NCBI GenBank assembly: GCA_945870205.1
Contig: CAMBRI010000001.1
Coordinates: 1-63,027 of the forward strand
Direction: 5' to 3'
Source of the DNA: Sulfuritalea hydrogenivorans sk43H
GTDB lineage: Bacteria > Pseudomonadota > Gammaproteobacteria > Burkholderiales > Rhodocyclaceae
DNA: 63,027 nucleotides
The position numbers were made by a program, and so were the translations under genes. The number at the start of each line of letters is the position of its first letter. Position 1 is the stretch's first letter. The notes below the pieces were generated by a model that saw only the letters and a program-made list of their open reading frames with translations, searched no databases and was not told the DNA's origin. Shown in pieces: positions 33,126-42,353 of this stretch.

Positions 33126-34706
33126 CTAGGGGGCGACGAGGCGCGCTTCGAGTTCCGCCAACAGGGCCTGGTAGAGCGCCAGTGGGTCGGGGGCCGGCCC
33201 GAGCAGACTCTGGATGACATCGGCCACCAGCGGCTGAGCGAGGAAACATGTGCCGGGACGGCCGGCAGAATTACCGATGCCCTGCGACCAGAGACCGGCG
33301 TCCTTGAAGCGAAGCATGGCGTCGTCGATTTCCTGCTGTGTCATGACGCCGTGGGTGTTGTAGTTTCGGTAGTCGGAAAGCCGGAAGCGCGCGCCGGCCA
33401 GAATCTTTGGCAAATGGATGGTGTCGCGCAGCCGATGGATCGCCGCGTTGTTCAGCACCTGGTCCCAGGCATTGAGCGCTTTTTCACCGACCGTATTGGC
33501 CTGGAAGGCCAGAGGACCTGCATTCTTGCCCAACCATGGCTTGATGGCGTCACTCTGGACCAACACCGTCGGCGGTGGCGTCTTGAACAGCATGTAGCGT
33601 TTCCTCGGCTCGTGCTTGGTCAGGGCGGTCTTGGCCCAAGCGTTGATGCCGTCGTGAAAGGCGGCTTCAAGGAAGGTGAGACTTCCATTAATCGCCTCGA
33701 GCCAGTGCCCGGTCAGCAGCGCCGTTTCGACCCGTATCGCCACTAGCAGGCAGGCGGCCGTCGCCGCGTGGCCGAGCACGGACTGCAGCGCCGGCAGTTC
33801 GGCACGAGCGCCCACTGGGTTGCCGTTGATGAGGGCGGCGGCCTGCTGCAGGGGAACCACCCATGGGCGGGCATCGCGGTCGTCGTGGTACGGCGCCGCC
33901 ATGGCGAAGGTGTCGAGTAAGGCCCCGCGGCGCACCTGCTCGAGACATTGGCGGCGTACGCGCAGGGCGTCGATCGGCGTGGGCGGCAGCAGCCCAACGG
34001 CACCGTGCTCGGTCTTGAACAGGCTTTGCGCTTGGTCACCGGCCAGCAGCACCGCGATCTCGGCAAGCAGCGGCTTGATCGCAGGCAAGCCACCCATGGT
34101 GCCTATGAGCAGGTCGGGACGGCCGGCGCCGTCGTAGAAGTCGCGCACGGCGCGCTCGATCCGCTCGGCGATGGCTGGGGCGATGGGGCTGTCCAGGCGT
34201 TCCAGTCTTTCCCCGGGGAGCAGGAATATCTCTTCGCGGATGCCCGTTTCCGGCACTCCGCGGCCGATAAGCCAGTCTTTGAGGAAGGTGTAGGTGGCGA
34301 CCGGTTCCTGCTCGTCAGTGCCGCGATCGGTGCTGAGCACGAGTACCCCATTTAGGGAACCGGAATGCCGGCCCATCCAGTCGTCCAGCGCCGGGCCTAT
34401 CTTGGGCAGCACGAGTTGCAGGCGGTTGTCGGCACTACGCTCGGGCTGTGCTTTGAGACTTTTGTCGTGCGGCAACAAGCAAAAATTGTCATCCTTGACG
34501 TCCGTAAACGTGGCTTCCGCGTCGCGCGTCTGCACGTCATGAGGCAATTCGACGATTTTCGCCTCGTCGCCGTTCGCGAGTAACCATTCATGAAACATCC
34601 GCACGATGCTCTTTTCGGGGGTAGCACGCCAGCGGCGGCCCTGCTCGTCGCGGAGGATGATCTGCAGGTCGGTGGTGCCGTGGGTGATGACGAGTTGGGC
34701 GTTCAT
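33126..34706 (-). CDS. Putative CARF-HEPN ribonuclease (Csm6/Csx1-like)
   Basis: A 526-residue protein inside the cas operon. The N-terminal half looks like a CARF sensor: alternating strands and helices, with PDLLIGTMGGLPAIKPLL (about 197-214) at the position of the ligand-binding G-rich motif. The C-terminal half is helical and contains RNYNTH (about 446-451), an Rx4H motif as in HEPN ribonucleases. Csm6/Csx1 proteins are activated by cyclic oligoadenylate from Cas10 and degrade RNA. Overlap of 4 bases with the next upstream gene indicates co-translation. The assignment is from motifs and position only; the sequence is divergent. Confidence 0.55.
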   Translation of the reverse strand: MNAQLVITHGTTDLQIILRDEQGRRWRATPEKSIVRMFHEWLLANGDEAKIVELPHDVQTRDAEATFTDVKDDNFCLLPHDKSLKAQPERSADNRLQLVLPKIGPALDDWMGRHSGSLNGVLVLSTDRGTDEQEPVATYTFLKDWLIGRGVPETGIREEIFLLPGERLERLDSPIAPAIAERIERAVRDFYDGAGRPDLLIGTMGGLPAIKPLLAEIAVLLAGDQAQSLFKTEHGAVGLLPPTPIDALRVRRQCLEQVRRGALLDTFAMAAPYHDDRDARPWVVPLQQAAALINGNPVGARAELPALQSVLGHAATAACLLVAIRVETALLTGHWLEAINGSLTFLEAAFHDGINAWAKTALTKHEPRKRYMLFKTPPPTVLVQSDAIKPWLGKNAGPLAFQANTVGEKALNAWDQVLNNAAIHRLRDTIHLPKILAGARFRLSDYRNYNTHGVMTQQEIDDAMLRFKDAGLWSQGIGNSAGRPGTCFLAQPLVADVIQSLLGPAPDPLALYQALLAELEARLVAP

Positions 34707-36730
34707 GGCTTGCTTGGGTCTCCAGATTTCAGCAGTGCGGCGAGTTCGGTAAAGTTGCCTTCACCGCCACGGCGCACCTTGGCATGGGCGCGACGCAGAT
34801 CGGTGTGGTAGTTGTGGATCTTGTCCGGTGCCCCGGGGTAACTGGCCCGTCCGCTATCAGACCAGCGATGGGCGGCACACCATATTTCGAGGTGCTGTCG
34901 GGCCGCTTCGCCCATGTGCATTTCCAGACGGGCCTTGAAGGCATCGAGGCTGCTGCCGACCAGCGCATTCCATCCGGGTTCGTCGCGGCGGGCCTGCTGC
35001 CACCGCCAGCTGTCGTTTTCGTGCCAGCGCACGGCATCGAGCATGAGCCTCACGCTGCCCAGCCCCAGCGGCTTTCCGTAGCCGAGCTTGTGGGCGTAGC
35101 CCTGTGCGTGGGGATTCATGCCGTACAGAGGCTCAATCAGCGCCGGATCGATGGCCGCCAGAAGCGCGCCGAACTCCCACGGACGCAGGCTGTCGAAACG
35201 CAAGGTGCAGAGGAAGCGGCTGCCCGGGGACGACAGATAGCGTACAACTGTCCCACGCTCTTCAGCATTTTTTTCGGAATCACTTGGGACGTAGAGCCTG
35301 CGGTCTGTCTTTGCGTCAGGCTGGTGGCGGTAAAACTTCCGCCCGGCCAAATCGCCGCCCGGTTCCGAGGGCAGATCGCCGTAGGTAATGAGAGCCTTCG
35401 GTAGTGCGGTCTGCTTGAGATAGAACTCCACGGCGCTGGGGCGTGGCATGCCGAGAATCTTCAGTTGGACTTCCCGTCCGCCATCGACGAAGCGCTGCGC
35501 GTCCGTCTTGCCGGCGATGTCTTCGGTGGCGGTATTGAAGGCGAGGCGCCCGGCCAAGCGCTTGAAGCTGCCGTCGGCCAAGGATGTCTCGCTGCCCTCA
35601 AGAGCATAGCCAAACAAGAGCCGGTTGGCTGCGAGTCGTTCCGGTTGGCCAGCATCGTCTTTGCGTTCAACCGAGAGCCAATCGACTTCGCGCCTCGTCC
35701 TGCCGGCCTTCTTGACCGTATTGGAGGTATAGGCCCAGCGGTATTGATAATGGTGGCCAAAGCTGGTGACCTGTTTGGTAGTTGGGTCGTACTCGACATA
35801 GATCAATTGAAGAGGTTTCAGCGGTGCATGTTGTTTTATGGCGTCCTGAACCGCTTGCTTGTCAATCTTCTTGGCATCAGGGTGGCCGGGGGCAAGGTGG
35901 CCAATCTTGTTGTCGGCTAAAAGCCGCTGCGTCATTTCGTAATGTCGAACAACCGATGCTGGAATAGTGATTGGGCTGCGGCGGAATTTCTCAAGATTTT
36001 CGGTAGACAAAAGCACGTACTGATACGTTCTCATGTCCTCAGAAAACGCTTTGGCAAGAAGCCCTTGACCATCGATGCCGCCGGCATATGCAAGCACGAT
36101 GTGATTGAGTTCGACACGAGCGTGTCGATCCTGCTTCTTTTCTCCGCTTTCATCGCAGGTATAAGCCGGGACGAGGCTGCTTCGAAATTTTGATTTATTG
36201 TCTTCGGCATACTTTAAGCCAAGATAGGCTTTTGCTAGGGTGATACCAACTGCGGGTTCCTTCAACGCCCTCCATACCGCTGAGTTCATGAATACCACGT
36301 CACTGGTTCGTTCCAGCAGCGCAACCTTGATTCCTCCTTTTGCGTCTAGGGTGTCGAGGACAACTGCCGGACGAACCTCCCTTCGCTTGCCTGACGCGCC
36401 AAGGTTCGGTCGGTAGCTGTAATGGTGCTCGGCAACCTGCGACATCGGCGCTTGCAGCAGACCGGAAAGTGCGCCGCGCAGCATGCCCTTGAGGGATGTC
36501 GCGCCGATCAGCACGCGGCCGTCATCGAGCATTTGCGGAACCAGCGCGCTGTGCTTATCGTCGACCTTATGCTGGTGATTGCCGACGATCAGCGGGGTGA
36601 GGGCTTCCAGTGTGAGAAGGAGTTCGCCGCTGAGGCGTGGCTTGCTGCTGCTGCCGTCGCGCCACAGGGGGGCGTCATGCACGGCCTGTTCGGGCGTGAC
36701 TGGTAGGAATCCGTAGGGAATGGGTGTCAT
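34703..36730 (-). CDS. Type III RAMP protein, Cas7 with insertion (TIGR03986-like)
   Basis: A 675-residue RAMP. Near the N-terminus LLLTLEALTPLIVGNHQ and VLIGATSLKGMLRGAL are the first strand and the conserved SLKG helix of Cas7. The glycine-rich loop GYAHKLGYGKPLGLGSVRL is near residue 555. The roughly 450 residues between are a large insertion. This matches the Cas7-insertion subunit of III-Dv complexes and the TIGR03986 RAMP family of type III-D loci. It forms part of the crRNA backbone and may provide a target-RNA cleavage site. The gene overlaps its neighbours by 4 bases on both sides. Confidence 0.75.
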   Translation of the reverse strand: MTPIPYGFLPVTPEQAVHDAPLWRDGSSSKPRLSGELLLTLEALTPLIVGNHQHKVDDKHSALVPQMLDDGRVLIGATSLKGMLRGALSGLLQAPMSQVAEHHYSYRPNLGASGKRREVRPAVVLDTLDAKGGIKVALLERTSDVVFMNSAVWRALKEPAVGITLAKAYLGLKYAEDNKSKFRSSLVPAYTCDESGEKKQDRHARVELNHIVLAYAGGIDGQGLLAKAFSEDMRTYQYVLLSTENLEKFRRSPITIPASVVRHYEMTQRLLADNKIGHLAPGHPDAKKIDKQAVQDAIKQHAPLKPLQLIYVEYDPTTKQVTSFGHHYQYRWAYTSNTVKKAGRTRREVDWLSVERKDDAGQPERLAANRLLFGYALEGSETSLADGSFKRLAGRLAFNTATEDIAGKTDAQRFVDGGREVQLKILGMPRPSAVEFYLKQTALPKALITYGDLPSEPGGDLAGRKFYRHQPDAKTDRRLYVPSDSEKNAEERGTVVRYLSSPGSRFLCTLRFDSLRPWEFGALLAAIDPALIEPLYGMNPHAQGYAHKLGYGKPLGLGSVRLMLDAVRWHENDSWRWQQARRDEPGWNALVGSSLDAFKARLEMHMGEAARQHLEIWCAAHRWSDSGRASYPGAPDKIHNYHTDLRRAHAKVRRGGEGNFTELAALLKSGDPSKP

Positions 36731-37242
36731 GTGCCCGCCTCCATTGAGGGCTCTGAAAGAAGGCGCCAGGCAATCAGCCTGCCGCCCTGCAGGTAGCGTT
36801 CGACGGCCAGTTTTTCCGGAAGCTCCGGATCGGGGGCCAGGCCGAAGCGCTCGCGGTCGCGCCAGCTCAGGACCTCCTGCCGCTGACTGGCAAGCCCTTC
36901 GACACCGTCGGCACCGTCAAAAGCATCCAAGCTCCAGGTGACCACGCGCCCCGGGGTTTTGCTAAGGGGGTGGGCGTCATGGAAATGCTGCCACTGACGC
37001 CCCCAATGAATGCTCGCTTCTAGCAGAGGCAGGTCATCGAGAGCGTCAGGCAGCCGGCGCGCCAAGGGGGCGAGGCCCGGCAGGCGTCCGGTGAGCGGCC
37101 GGCCGTCGCGTTCCAGTAGCCAGGCGCGCGGTTCGAGTGAAATCCAGAGGGGCTGCAGCGACGGCCAGCGGTCGCGCAGCGTGCCGATCGTTAGCGGTTC
37201 GGTGAGAACTTGTTGGTTCACGTGCAAGGACATGTGGGTCAT
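36727..37242 (-). CDS. csx19: Csx19-like type III-D subunit
   Basis: A 171-residue acidic protein. RDRWPSLQPLWISLEPRAWL and the C-terminal DRERFGLAPDPELPEKLAVERYLQGG resemble the Csx19/TIGR03984 family, which is found only in type III-D loci. It overlaps the start of the Cas7-insertion gene and the stop of the double Cas7 gene by 4 bases each. In the cyanobacterial III-Dv complex Csx19 sits on the effector surface. Assignment relies on position, size and partial resemblance. Confidence 0.65.
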   Translation of the reverse strand: MTHMSLHVNQQVLTEPLTIGTLRDRWPSLQPLWISLEPRAWLLERDGRPLTGRLPGLAPLARRLPDALDDLPLLEASIHWGRQWQHFHDAHPLSKTPGRVVTWSLDAFDGADGVEGLASQRQEVLSWRDRERFGLAPDPELPEKLAVERYLQGGRLIAWRLLSEPSMEAGT

Positions 37243-38642
37243 GCGTTCTCTCCTTCGTGGCCAGCGCCGAGGGCGCGCACGCGCAGTCCGTCAAGTTGCC
37301 AGCGTATATGGCCGTGTCCGCGCCAGATACCGCCCCCTAGCGGCAGATGGCCATCGCCCAGCTCGTGCAAGAGTTTTAGCAGGGGTTCTGCGAGACGCTG
37401 GGCGTGACTGTCGTCGTTCGCCTCCAGGCGTGCTCGCCAGACAAAACGGGCCTTGGCGATGCAAAGACGGTCGAACTTGGCGGATCCATAGGCGCCACCG
37501 GTGAGTTCGTCGATAGCGACGTGCTGTTGTAAGAGCATCCGCCAGTTGTCGTCGGCCGGCACGGCATCGGCCACGCTGAGACAACCCGCCTTATCGGTCG
37601 ACCCGAACAGTTCGTCGACCAGCGCGGCATCCCCGCCATTGGCTCTGAAGTGGCGTTGCAGCGCGGCACGCCATACGCCGCGAATGCTGGCGCCCGGCAC
37701 GTATGGGGTGAGCCGGCCATCCGCATCAGGCATGGCGGTGATGGCGAAATCCGGATCGAAGTCTTCTGGTCGGAAAGGAACGTCCCGAGGCGGGATAACG
37801 CGGCTGAAAAACTCCTGAGCCTGTAGTTGCATACGCGCATGGCCGCCGACAGAGAGGGTGTCGAGCCCGTAACCGCGGCCGAACTCATCCTGACGTTCGC
37901 CGACGTGCAGGCTGCCGCCAAGTTCAGCTACACAGCGGCGCGCCGGCGTCAGCGCCATGCCGGTCTGGCGGCGGAACTGATCCAGATTGAAGATGCAGGC
38001 ACCTTGAGCCTGCAAGGCATCCTTCCATTCCCCGGCACTGCGCTCGGGAACCAAGGCATCCGGCCAATGTGCCGCCTGACGCTTATCAAGACGGACGATG
38101 ACGATGTCTTCGAGATGGCACCAGCCATAGCCGTGCCGCGAGCCGCGCCCGAGCCGCGCGCCACCGGGGAGCTGCCATTCGGCGAGGACGGCTGCGGCCA
38201 GAGCTTCCAAGTCGGTAAATTCGATGCCTGGCGCCGGGACGATCTCCAGCTCGAAATTCCAGCGTGTGCCGACCGGCAAGGCTTCGAGCGAGAACAAGTG
38301 GTCGTCCTTTGCGGCCTGGGTACGCGGGTCGATGCTCACGTGCTGGAAGAATGCGGTTACCGGCTCGCCGGCAAGCGGATGGGAATGGGCGAAGCGCCAG
38401 GATGAGGGGGTGAGCCCTTCTTTGTCATCGTTGTCAATGGTGATGGCGCGCGGCAGTTGACCCGCGATGCGACGTGCCGTGGCGATGAAGCTGCCTGCCA
38501 GGGTGCTGCCGCGCAGCACGGGGCGGTGGCTTCCGTCACGGGCCAGCGGCGTGTCGACCAACCCATGCGGTTGGTTGCCACCGACCGCCAGTGCGCTTTC
38601 CTGGACAATTTCGGCGAAGATGAGGGTGCGATAGGGTTTCAT
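37239..38642 (-). CDS. Double Cas7 RAMP protein (Cas7-2x)
   Basis: A 467-residue protein with two Cas7-like RAMP modules. Module 1: LIFAEIVQESALAVGG, RPVLRGSTLAGSF (about 41) and the Gly-rich loop GGARLGRGSRHGYG (about 168). Module 2: FAITAMPDADGRLTPYVPG followed by SIRGVWRAALQ (about 326) and GGGIWRGHGHIRW (about 441). Each module has the strand-G-loop layout of crRNA-binding backbone subunits. Duplication in one chain is the hallmark of the Cas7-2x subunit of III-Dv effectors. It overlaps both neighbours by 4 bases. Confidence 0.8.
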   Translation of the reverse strand: MKPYRTLIFAEIVQESALAVGGNQPHGLVDTPLARDGSHRPVLRGSTLAGSFIATARRIAGQLPRAITIDNDDKEGLTPSSWRFAHSHPLAGEPVTAFFQHVSIDPRTQAAKDDHLFSLEALPVGTRWNFELEIVPAPGIEFTDLEALAAAVLAEWQLPGGARLGRGSRHGYGWCHLEDIVIVRLDKRQAAHWPDALVPERSAGEWKDALQAQGACIFNLDQFRRQTGMALTPARRCVAELGGSLHVGERQDEFGRGYGLDTLSVGGHARMQLQAQEFFSRVIPPRDVPFRPEDFDPDFAITAMPDADGRLTPYVPGASIRGVWRAALQRHFRANGGDAALVDELFGSTDKAGCLSVADAVPADDNWRMLLQQHVAIDELTGGAYGSAKFDRLCIAKARFVWRARLEANDDSHAQRLAEPLLKLLHELGDGHLPLGGGIWRGHGHIRWQLDGLRVRALGAGHEGENA

Positions 38643-40669
38643 TTTGCAGCCTCCTGCGGGCCCTTGTCGGGGGATTGAGCGCGCACCCAGCGCACGAAGT
38701 AGTCAAGCAGACGCTGGGTGTCGGCCAAGGGCATGCCGCGTAGTTCATCGTGAAATTCGGCGCCGGATTCGACGAAGGACTTCCACGCTTTTCCGCCGTG
38801 CTTCTGGGACGCATCCTTGATGAGTTTGAACACATTGTCGATGTCTGCCGATGTGCGCGCGGCCAGAACTCGACCCCAGAAGTCACCCCATTGACTGGCA
38901 CTTGGCGTGCTTACCGCCTTGCCGAGTCGCCGCACCCAGTCGCGGGCCTGCTGGCACAGGACTTCGTCGTGACCCGGCGACACCATCGGGGCATCCGGCG
39001 GGGCATCGGGCTTGGCCGGAATAGGGAGGCCGTCGATGCGGAAGCGGCCGAAACCTTCGTCGGGGCACTCGCCCAGAGCGAGGCGGGTAGCCAGTGCCGC
39101 ACGCACTCTTGCGGCGTCCGGGCCGCCGATGCGAATCACCGACCCGGCCTTGATGGCGCGCTGGGCCATCCGAGGCAAACCGGTGGCCGCATTGAAGCCA
39201 AACAACGCAACGCCCTCGCTGAGACTCTGCTCATCGACAAGCTCGGCATGGTCGATGCCGGCCAGCGTGGCAACGGTCGCGGCGTCGATACGGTCGTGAA
39301 AGTTGCCGTAGCCATCGCGCGCGATGAGGTCGCTTTCGAGCAGCAGGGTGAAGCCTGAACCGACGGGGGTAACTGGCGTCGGCATGGGCAGCCAGCGGGC
39401 ATGTTCGATGACCAGCGGGCGGCCGCCCCGCCCGCTGCGCAGCCATTGTCCATCCAGTGCCTGAAGCACATTGCCGAGGGTTTGTGCCTGTGCGGCGTTG
39501 GTGACGATCAGGTCGGCAAGGAAGGAGGTGTTTTCGGCAATTTCTTCAGTGCTGAACAGGGCCTGTTTGCTGCCGTTTTCTGTGCTGGGTACTTGCGTGT
39601 GCAAGCGTTCAAGAATTTGTGGTCGGTAGCGTTGCCAGCTCTTGCCGGGTGCGGGCTGGAAGAGAAATTCATCAAAATTCGGGCGCTTCAATTTTTCAGC
39701 GGGGCGCTCGCCAACACCCAAAGTGATCTGGTCGACTTCGCGGCGTGCGCCCAGGCTGGCGTCGTTGCCGCCGTGGCGCGCCCACCAGGGAATTCGGCCA
39801 GCCGGTGCCATGGCCTTGGGGGTGCCGATCGACAAGGGGATCGGCAGTACCTCAAGGGAGGTTAGTTCATCGTCACAATAGGCTTCTGCTTTAGGAGGCA
39901 AGGGCAGCCCGTCTCCCCAAGCGAGGCTGGGGTCGAGCAGGCCGCGCGCCCAGTCGGCGCGGTCCAGGGCGAGGCAGGCCGCAGTGGCCGCCCCGCGCAA
40001 GCTGCGCCCTCGGATGAAGGCATCGGTGGCAATGGTGTTGCCGGGGTGACCGGTACGCGCGAGGCAAAGGGGGTCGCAGTTGCGCAGGACCAGGCGTAGT
40101 CGCGCCGGGTAGGACACCGGCAGCGCTTGGGCGGGCGATGTGTCGTTTGCGCATTCTTCAAGCCGCCAACGAACTCGGCCATGGCCGCGGTTACGCCCGC
40201 CACCCAACTGGCGGCAGCGTCCGATGATGGCGCGCAGCAACGCCACGTCATCGCCTGTGCTGCCCTGTGCCAGCGCCGCCTGCATTTCAAAGCATGCCCC
40301 GGCGGGAATGTATTCGACGAAACGCAGGGTGTCTTCCTGCGCACTGCCGGTCGATGGATCAATACGGGTGCTGCCCCACAGAAGCGGATCAAGAGACTGG
40401 TTCAGGTACCCACTGGTGAGCTGCAGGCTGCCCTGCCCCGTACCATGGCGGCCAAAAAGGTGCTCAATGCGCTCCCGTGGCATGACTTCCGAATCCAGGC
40501 GTCCCCATTCAGCAGCCGTCTCGCGCAATACGCCCTTGAGGTGACTCGCTGGCAACACAGGCCAGCCGCGCCGGTCGCGCACCTGAACGGCGTCGATATC
40601 GCCGCGGCCGGTGCCGGTGCCGATGTGCAGGTCTTCAAGAACTTCAATAGTCAGCTTCCAACGTTTCAT
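38639..40669 (-). CDS. Cas7-Cas5-Cas11 type fused effector subunit
   Basis: A 676-residue fusion. Residues 1-175 are Cas7/Csm3-like: LTIEVLEDLHIGTGTGRGD, LPASHLKGVLRETA, and the loop GGGRNRGHGRVRW (about 158). From about 190, ARLRLVLRNCDPLCLAR, IRGRSLRGAATAAC and the C-terminal CPDEGFGRFRI loop (about 550) match a Cas5/Csx10-like RAMP. The last 110 residues are helical (VLCQQARDWVRRLGKAVS to VRWVRAQ) and may be the small Cas11 subunit. The same three-part chain is known from III-Dv complexes, where it caps and lines the crRNA. It overlaps cas10 by 4 bases. Confidence 0.75.
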   Translation of the reverse strand: MKRWKLTIEVLEDLHIGTGTGRGDIDAVQVRDRRGWPVLPASHLKGVLRETAAEWGRLDSEVMPRERIEHLFGRHGTGQGSLQLTSGYLNQSLDPLLWGSTRIDPSTGSAQEDTLRFVEYIPAGACFEMQAALAQGSTGDDVALLRAIIGRCRQLGGGRNRGHGRVRWRLEECANDTSPAQALPVSYPARLRLVLRNCDPLCLARTGHPGNTIATDAFIRGRSLRGAATAACLALDRADWARGLLDPSLAWGDGLPLPPKAEAYCDDELTSLEVLPIPLSIGTPKAMAPAGRIPWWARHGGNDASLGARREVDQITLGVGERPAEKLKRPNFDEFLFQPAPGKSWQRYRPQILERLHTQVPSTENGSKQALFSTEEIAENTSFLADLIVTNAAQAQTLGNVLQALDGQWLRSGRGGRPLVIEHARWLPMPTPVTPVGSGFTLLLESDLIARDGYGNFHDRIDAATVATLAGIDHAELVDEQSLSEGVALFGFNAATGLPRMAQRAIKAGSVIRIGGPDAARVRAALATRLALGECPDEGFGRFRIDGLPIPAKPDAPPDAPMVSPGHDEVLCQQARDWVRRLGKAVSTPSASQWGDFWGRVLAARTSADIDNVFKLIKDASQKHGGKAWKSFVESGAEFHDELRGMPLADTQRLLDYFVRWVRAQSPDKGPQEAAK

Positions 40670-42219
40670 GATGCAGTCTCCCGTTCATCCTTGCGCTGGC
40701 CCAGCTTCTCGATTTCAAGTTGCTCCACCAGATCAGGCAGAGTGCTCATCCGGAGGCCGTTTTCAGTCGAGGTAAAGGGGGCATGGATCCCCGTTGCATT
40801 AAATGCTTCTTTCATCCCCTTCGGGAGTTCACACCAAGCCAGTTCGGCGAGGTTGGGACCCAGGCGCAAAATTTCGACGAAACGGCGCAACTGTGAGCGC
40901 GCTACATCGCTCCGCTTGCCGAGATCTCTCGACTGTTCGAGGAGCGTCTGGAGGCTCCCAGTGCCCAGCACGGGATAGGGCTTGCCGCTCAGGACAGCAC
41001 CTGCCGCCAAACTCTCGGCTCGGCGCTCTGCAATCGGGTCGTCGACCCAGGCGTTGGTGGTGATGTGCCAGTCGGCCACCGAGCCAATCGCAGGTTCCCC
41101 ACGGGAACGCTGCTTGGCGCTATCGGCCAGGGCTTCCGCCATGGCGTGCAGGCGGTTGAACGGAAACTGGGCCTTGGCGATGGCGACGCCCGCGCCGATA
41201 TCCAGCGGCTTCCCGTCGCACAGCGGATGCGCGCGCAGCGCCTCGGCATAGGCGCAGACGAAGGGTAGCGCGTGTTCGGCAGAACAGACCAGCAGCAGAT
41301 CGTCCCCGCCCAACATGAGCAACTGGTAGTGTTTCGGGAATAACTTGAATACTTGATCGAGTGCTTGCACCAGGGCGCGTCGCACTGCGACCCGCATGCT
41401 GTGGTAGAAGTGTTCGCCGTGCGCTTCGCCACCCAGATCGCAGGGGGAGCCGCCTGTCCTTTTTCCCTTCCATTGCTGGTAGCGCTGACCGACACCGTTG
41501 CCGTCGGCATGGATGACGGCGAGGTAGCCGGCGCTAGTGACATTATTAAGGTCATCTGGCGGCTCGTCGCTACGAGGAATGTCGCCAGCCTGCTCGAGGA
41601 TACCGATCAAATCGGTGGGGTGGTCGCGGAAGCGCCGGCCGCGCTCTTCCATCTGTTGCTCTTCCACCCCCATAAACTGCTGCTCTTTCGCTCCGGCAAT
41701 TCTTCTCCGGTTGGCGGCTGGTGTATTACCCAGCGCGTGGCTGACCTGAAACGCTGGGTGCTGGAACAGGCACTCGCCCCGGTCGGGTTGCGCGGGTTTG
41801 TCGCCATCAAGGCGCGCCTCGACGAGGATTCCTGGAAGGCGTTCGGTGATGTGCTCGGTGGCCTGCCGCAGGAAACGCTCGGCGTCTTCTGGTTTGACGA
41901 AGGTGGCAATGAAGTGACCGCCGTCTCGCACCAGTACGCCATGGCTGCGGTATATGCTTGCAGGGTCGTCGATTAGCACGGCCTGCTTTGGATTGCCATT
42001 GGCTGCTAAGGCCCGAGCTAACGGATCTTCCGGCACAGATGCTGGCATATGCTTCAGCAGCGTGGAATCAGGCACTGCGCCGCAGTCATGTGCGATCTCG
42101 GTGAGTTCGACGCGAAGAGTTTGGCCGATGGCGGAATTTGCGCCGAGCATGGCACGCAGCCTGGGCGATGCAAACAGGAAAGTCTGGATGCGCTTGAATT
42201 CGAGTTCGACTTTGTGCAT
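40666..42219 (-). CDS. cas10: Cas10, HD-less, with intact GGDD palm
   Basis: A 517-residue Cas10, first gene of the interference operon. The chain opens directly with KVELEFKRIQTFLFASPRL, the start of the palm-type domain, so the N-terminal HD nuclease of longer Cas10 proteins is missing. The second palm domain reads GYLAVIHADGNGVGQ and LLMLGGDDLLLVC (about 300-312), so the GGDD cyclase site is intact. The protein should make cyclic oligoadenylate from ATP when crRNA-guided target RNA binds, but should not cut DNA itself. No typical zinc-finger Cys cluster is obvious. A 134-base gap separates it from the RecD-like gene and holds no clear promoter or gene. Confidence 0.88.
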   Translation of the reverse strand: MHKVELEFKRIQTFLFASPRLRAMLGANSAIGQTLRVELTEIAHDCGAVPDSTLLKHMPASVPEDPLARALAANGNPKQAVLIDDPASIYRSHGVLVRDGGHFIATFVKPEDAERFLRQATEHITERLPGILVEARLDGDKPAQPDRGECLFQHPAFQVSHALGNTPAANRRRIAGAKEQQFMGVEEQQMEERGRRFRDHPTDLIGILEQAGDIPRSDEPPDDLNNVTSAGYLAVIHADGNGVGQRYQQWKGKRTGGSPCDLGGEAHGEHFYHSMRVAVRRALVQALDQVFKLFPKHYQLLMLGGDDLLLVCSAEHALPFVCAYAEALRAHPLCDGKPLDIGAGVAIAKAQFPFNRLHAMAEALADSAKQRSRGEPAIGSVADWHITTNAWVDDPIAERRAESLAAGAVLSGKPYPVLGTGSLQTLLEQSRDLGKRSDVARSQLRRFVEILRLGPNLAELAWCELPKGMKEAFNATGIHAPFTSTENGLRMSTLPDLVEQLEIEKLGQRKDERETAS

Positions 42220-42353
42220 GAAGATTGATTTCCAGTTTGCGGTTCAAAGGAGGGAGCGCGGGATGTTGGAGTGTGCCGGCGGCCCAAACCATCCGGCTAT
42301 GGCGAAGTTTGTTCGGGCATTTCTCTAGACAAGGCGATTTCCGCTGGCGCATG

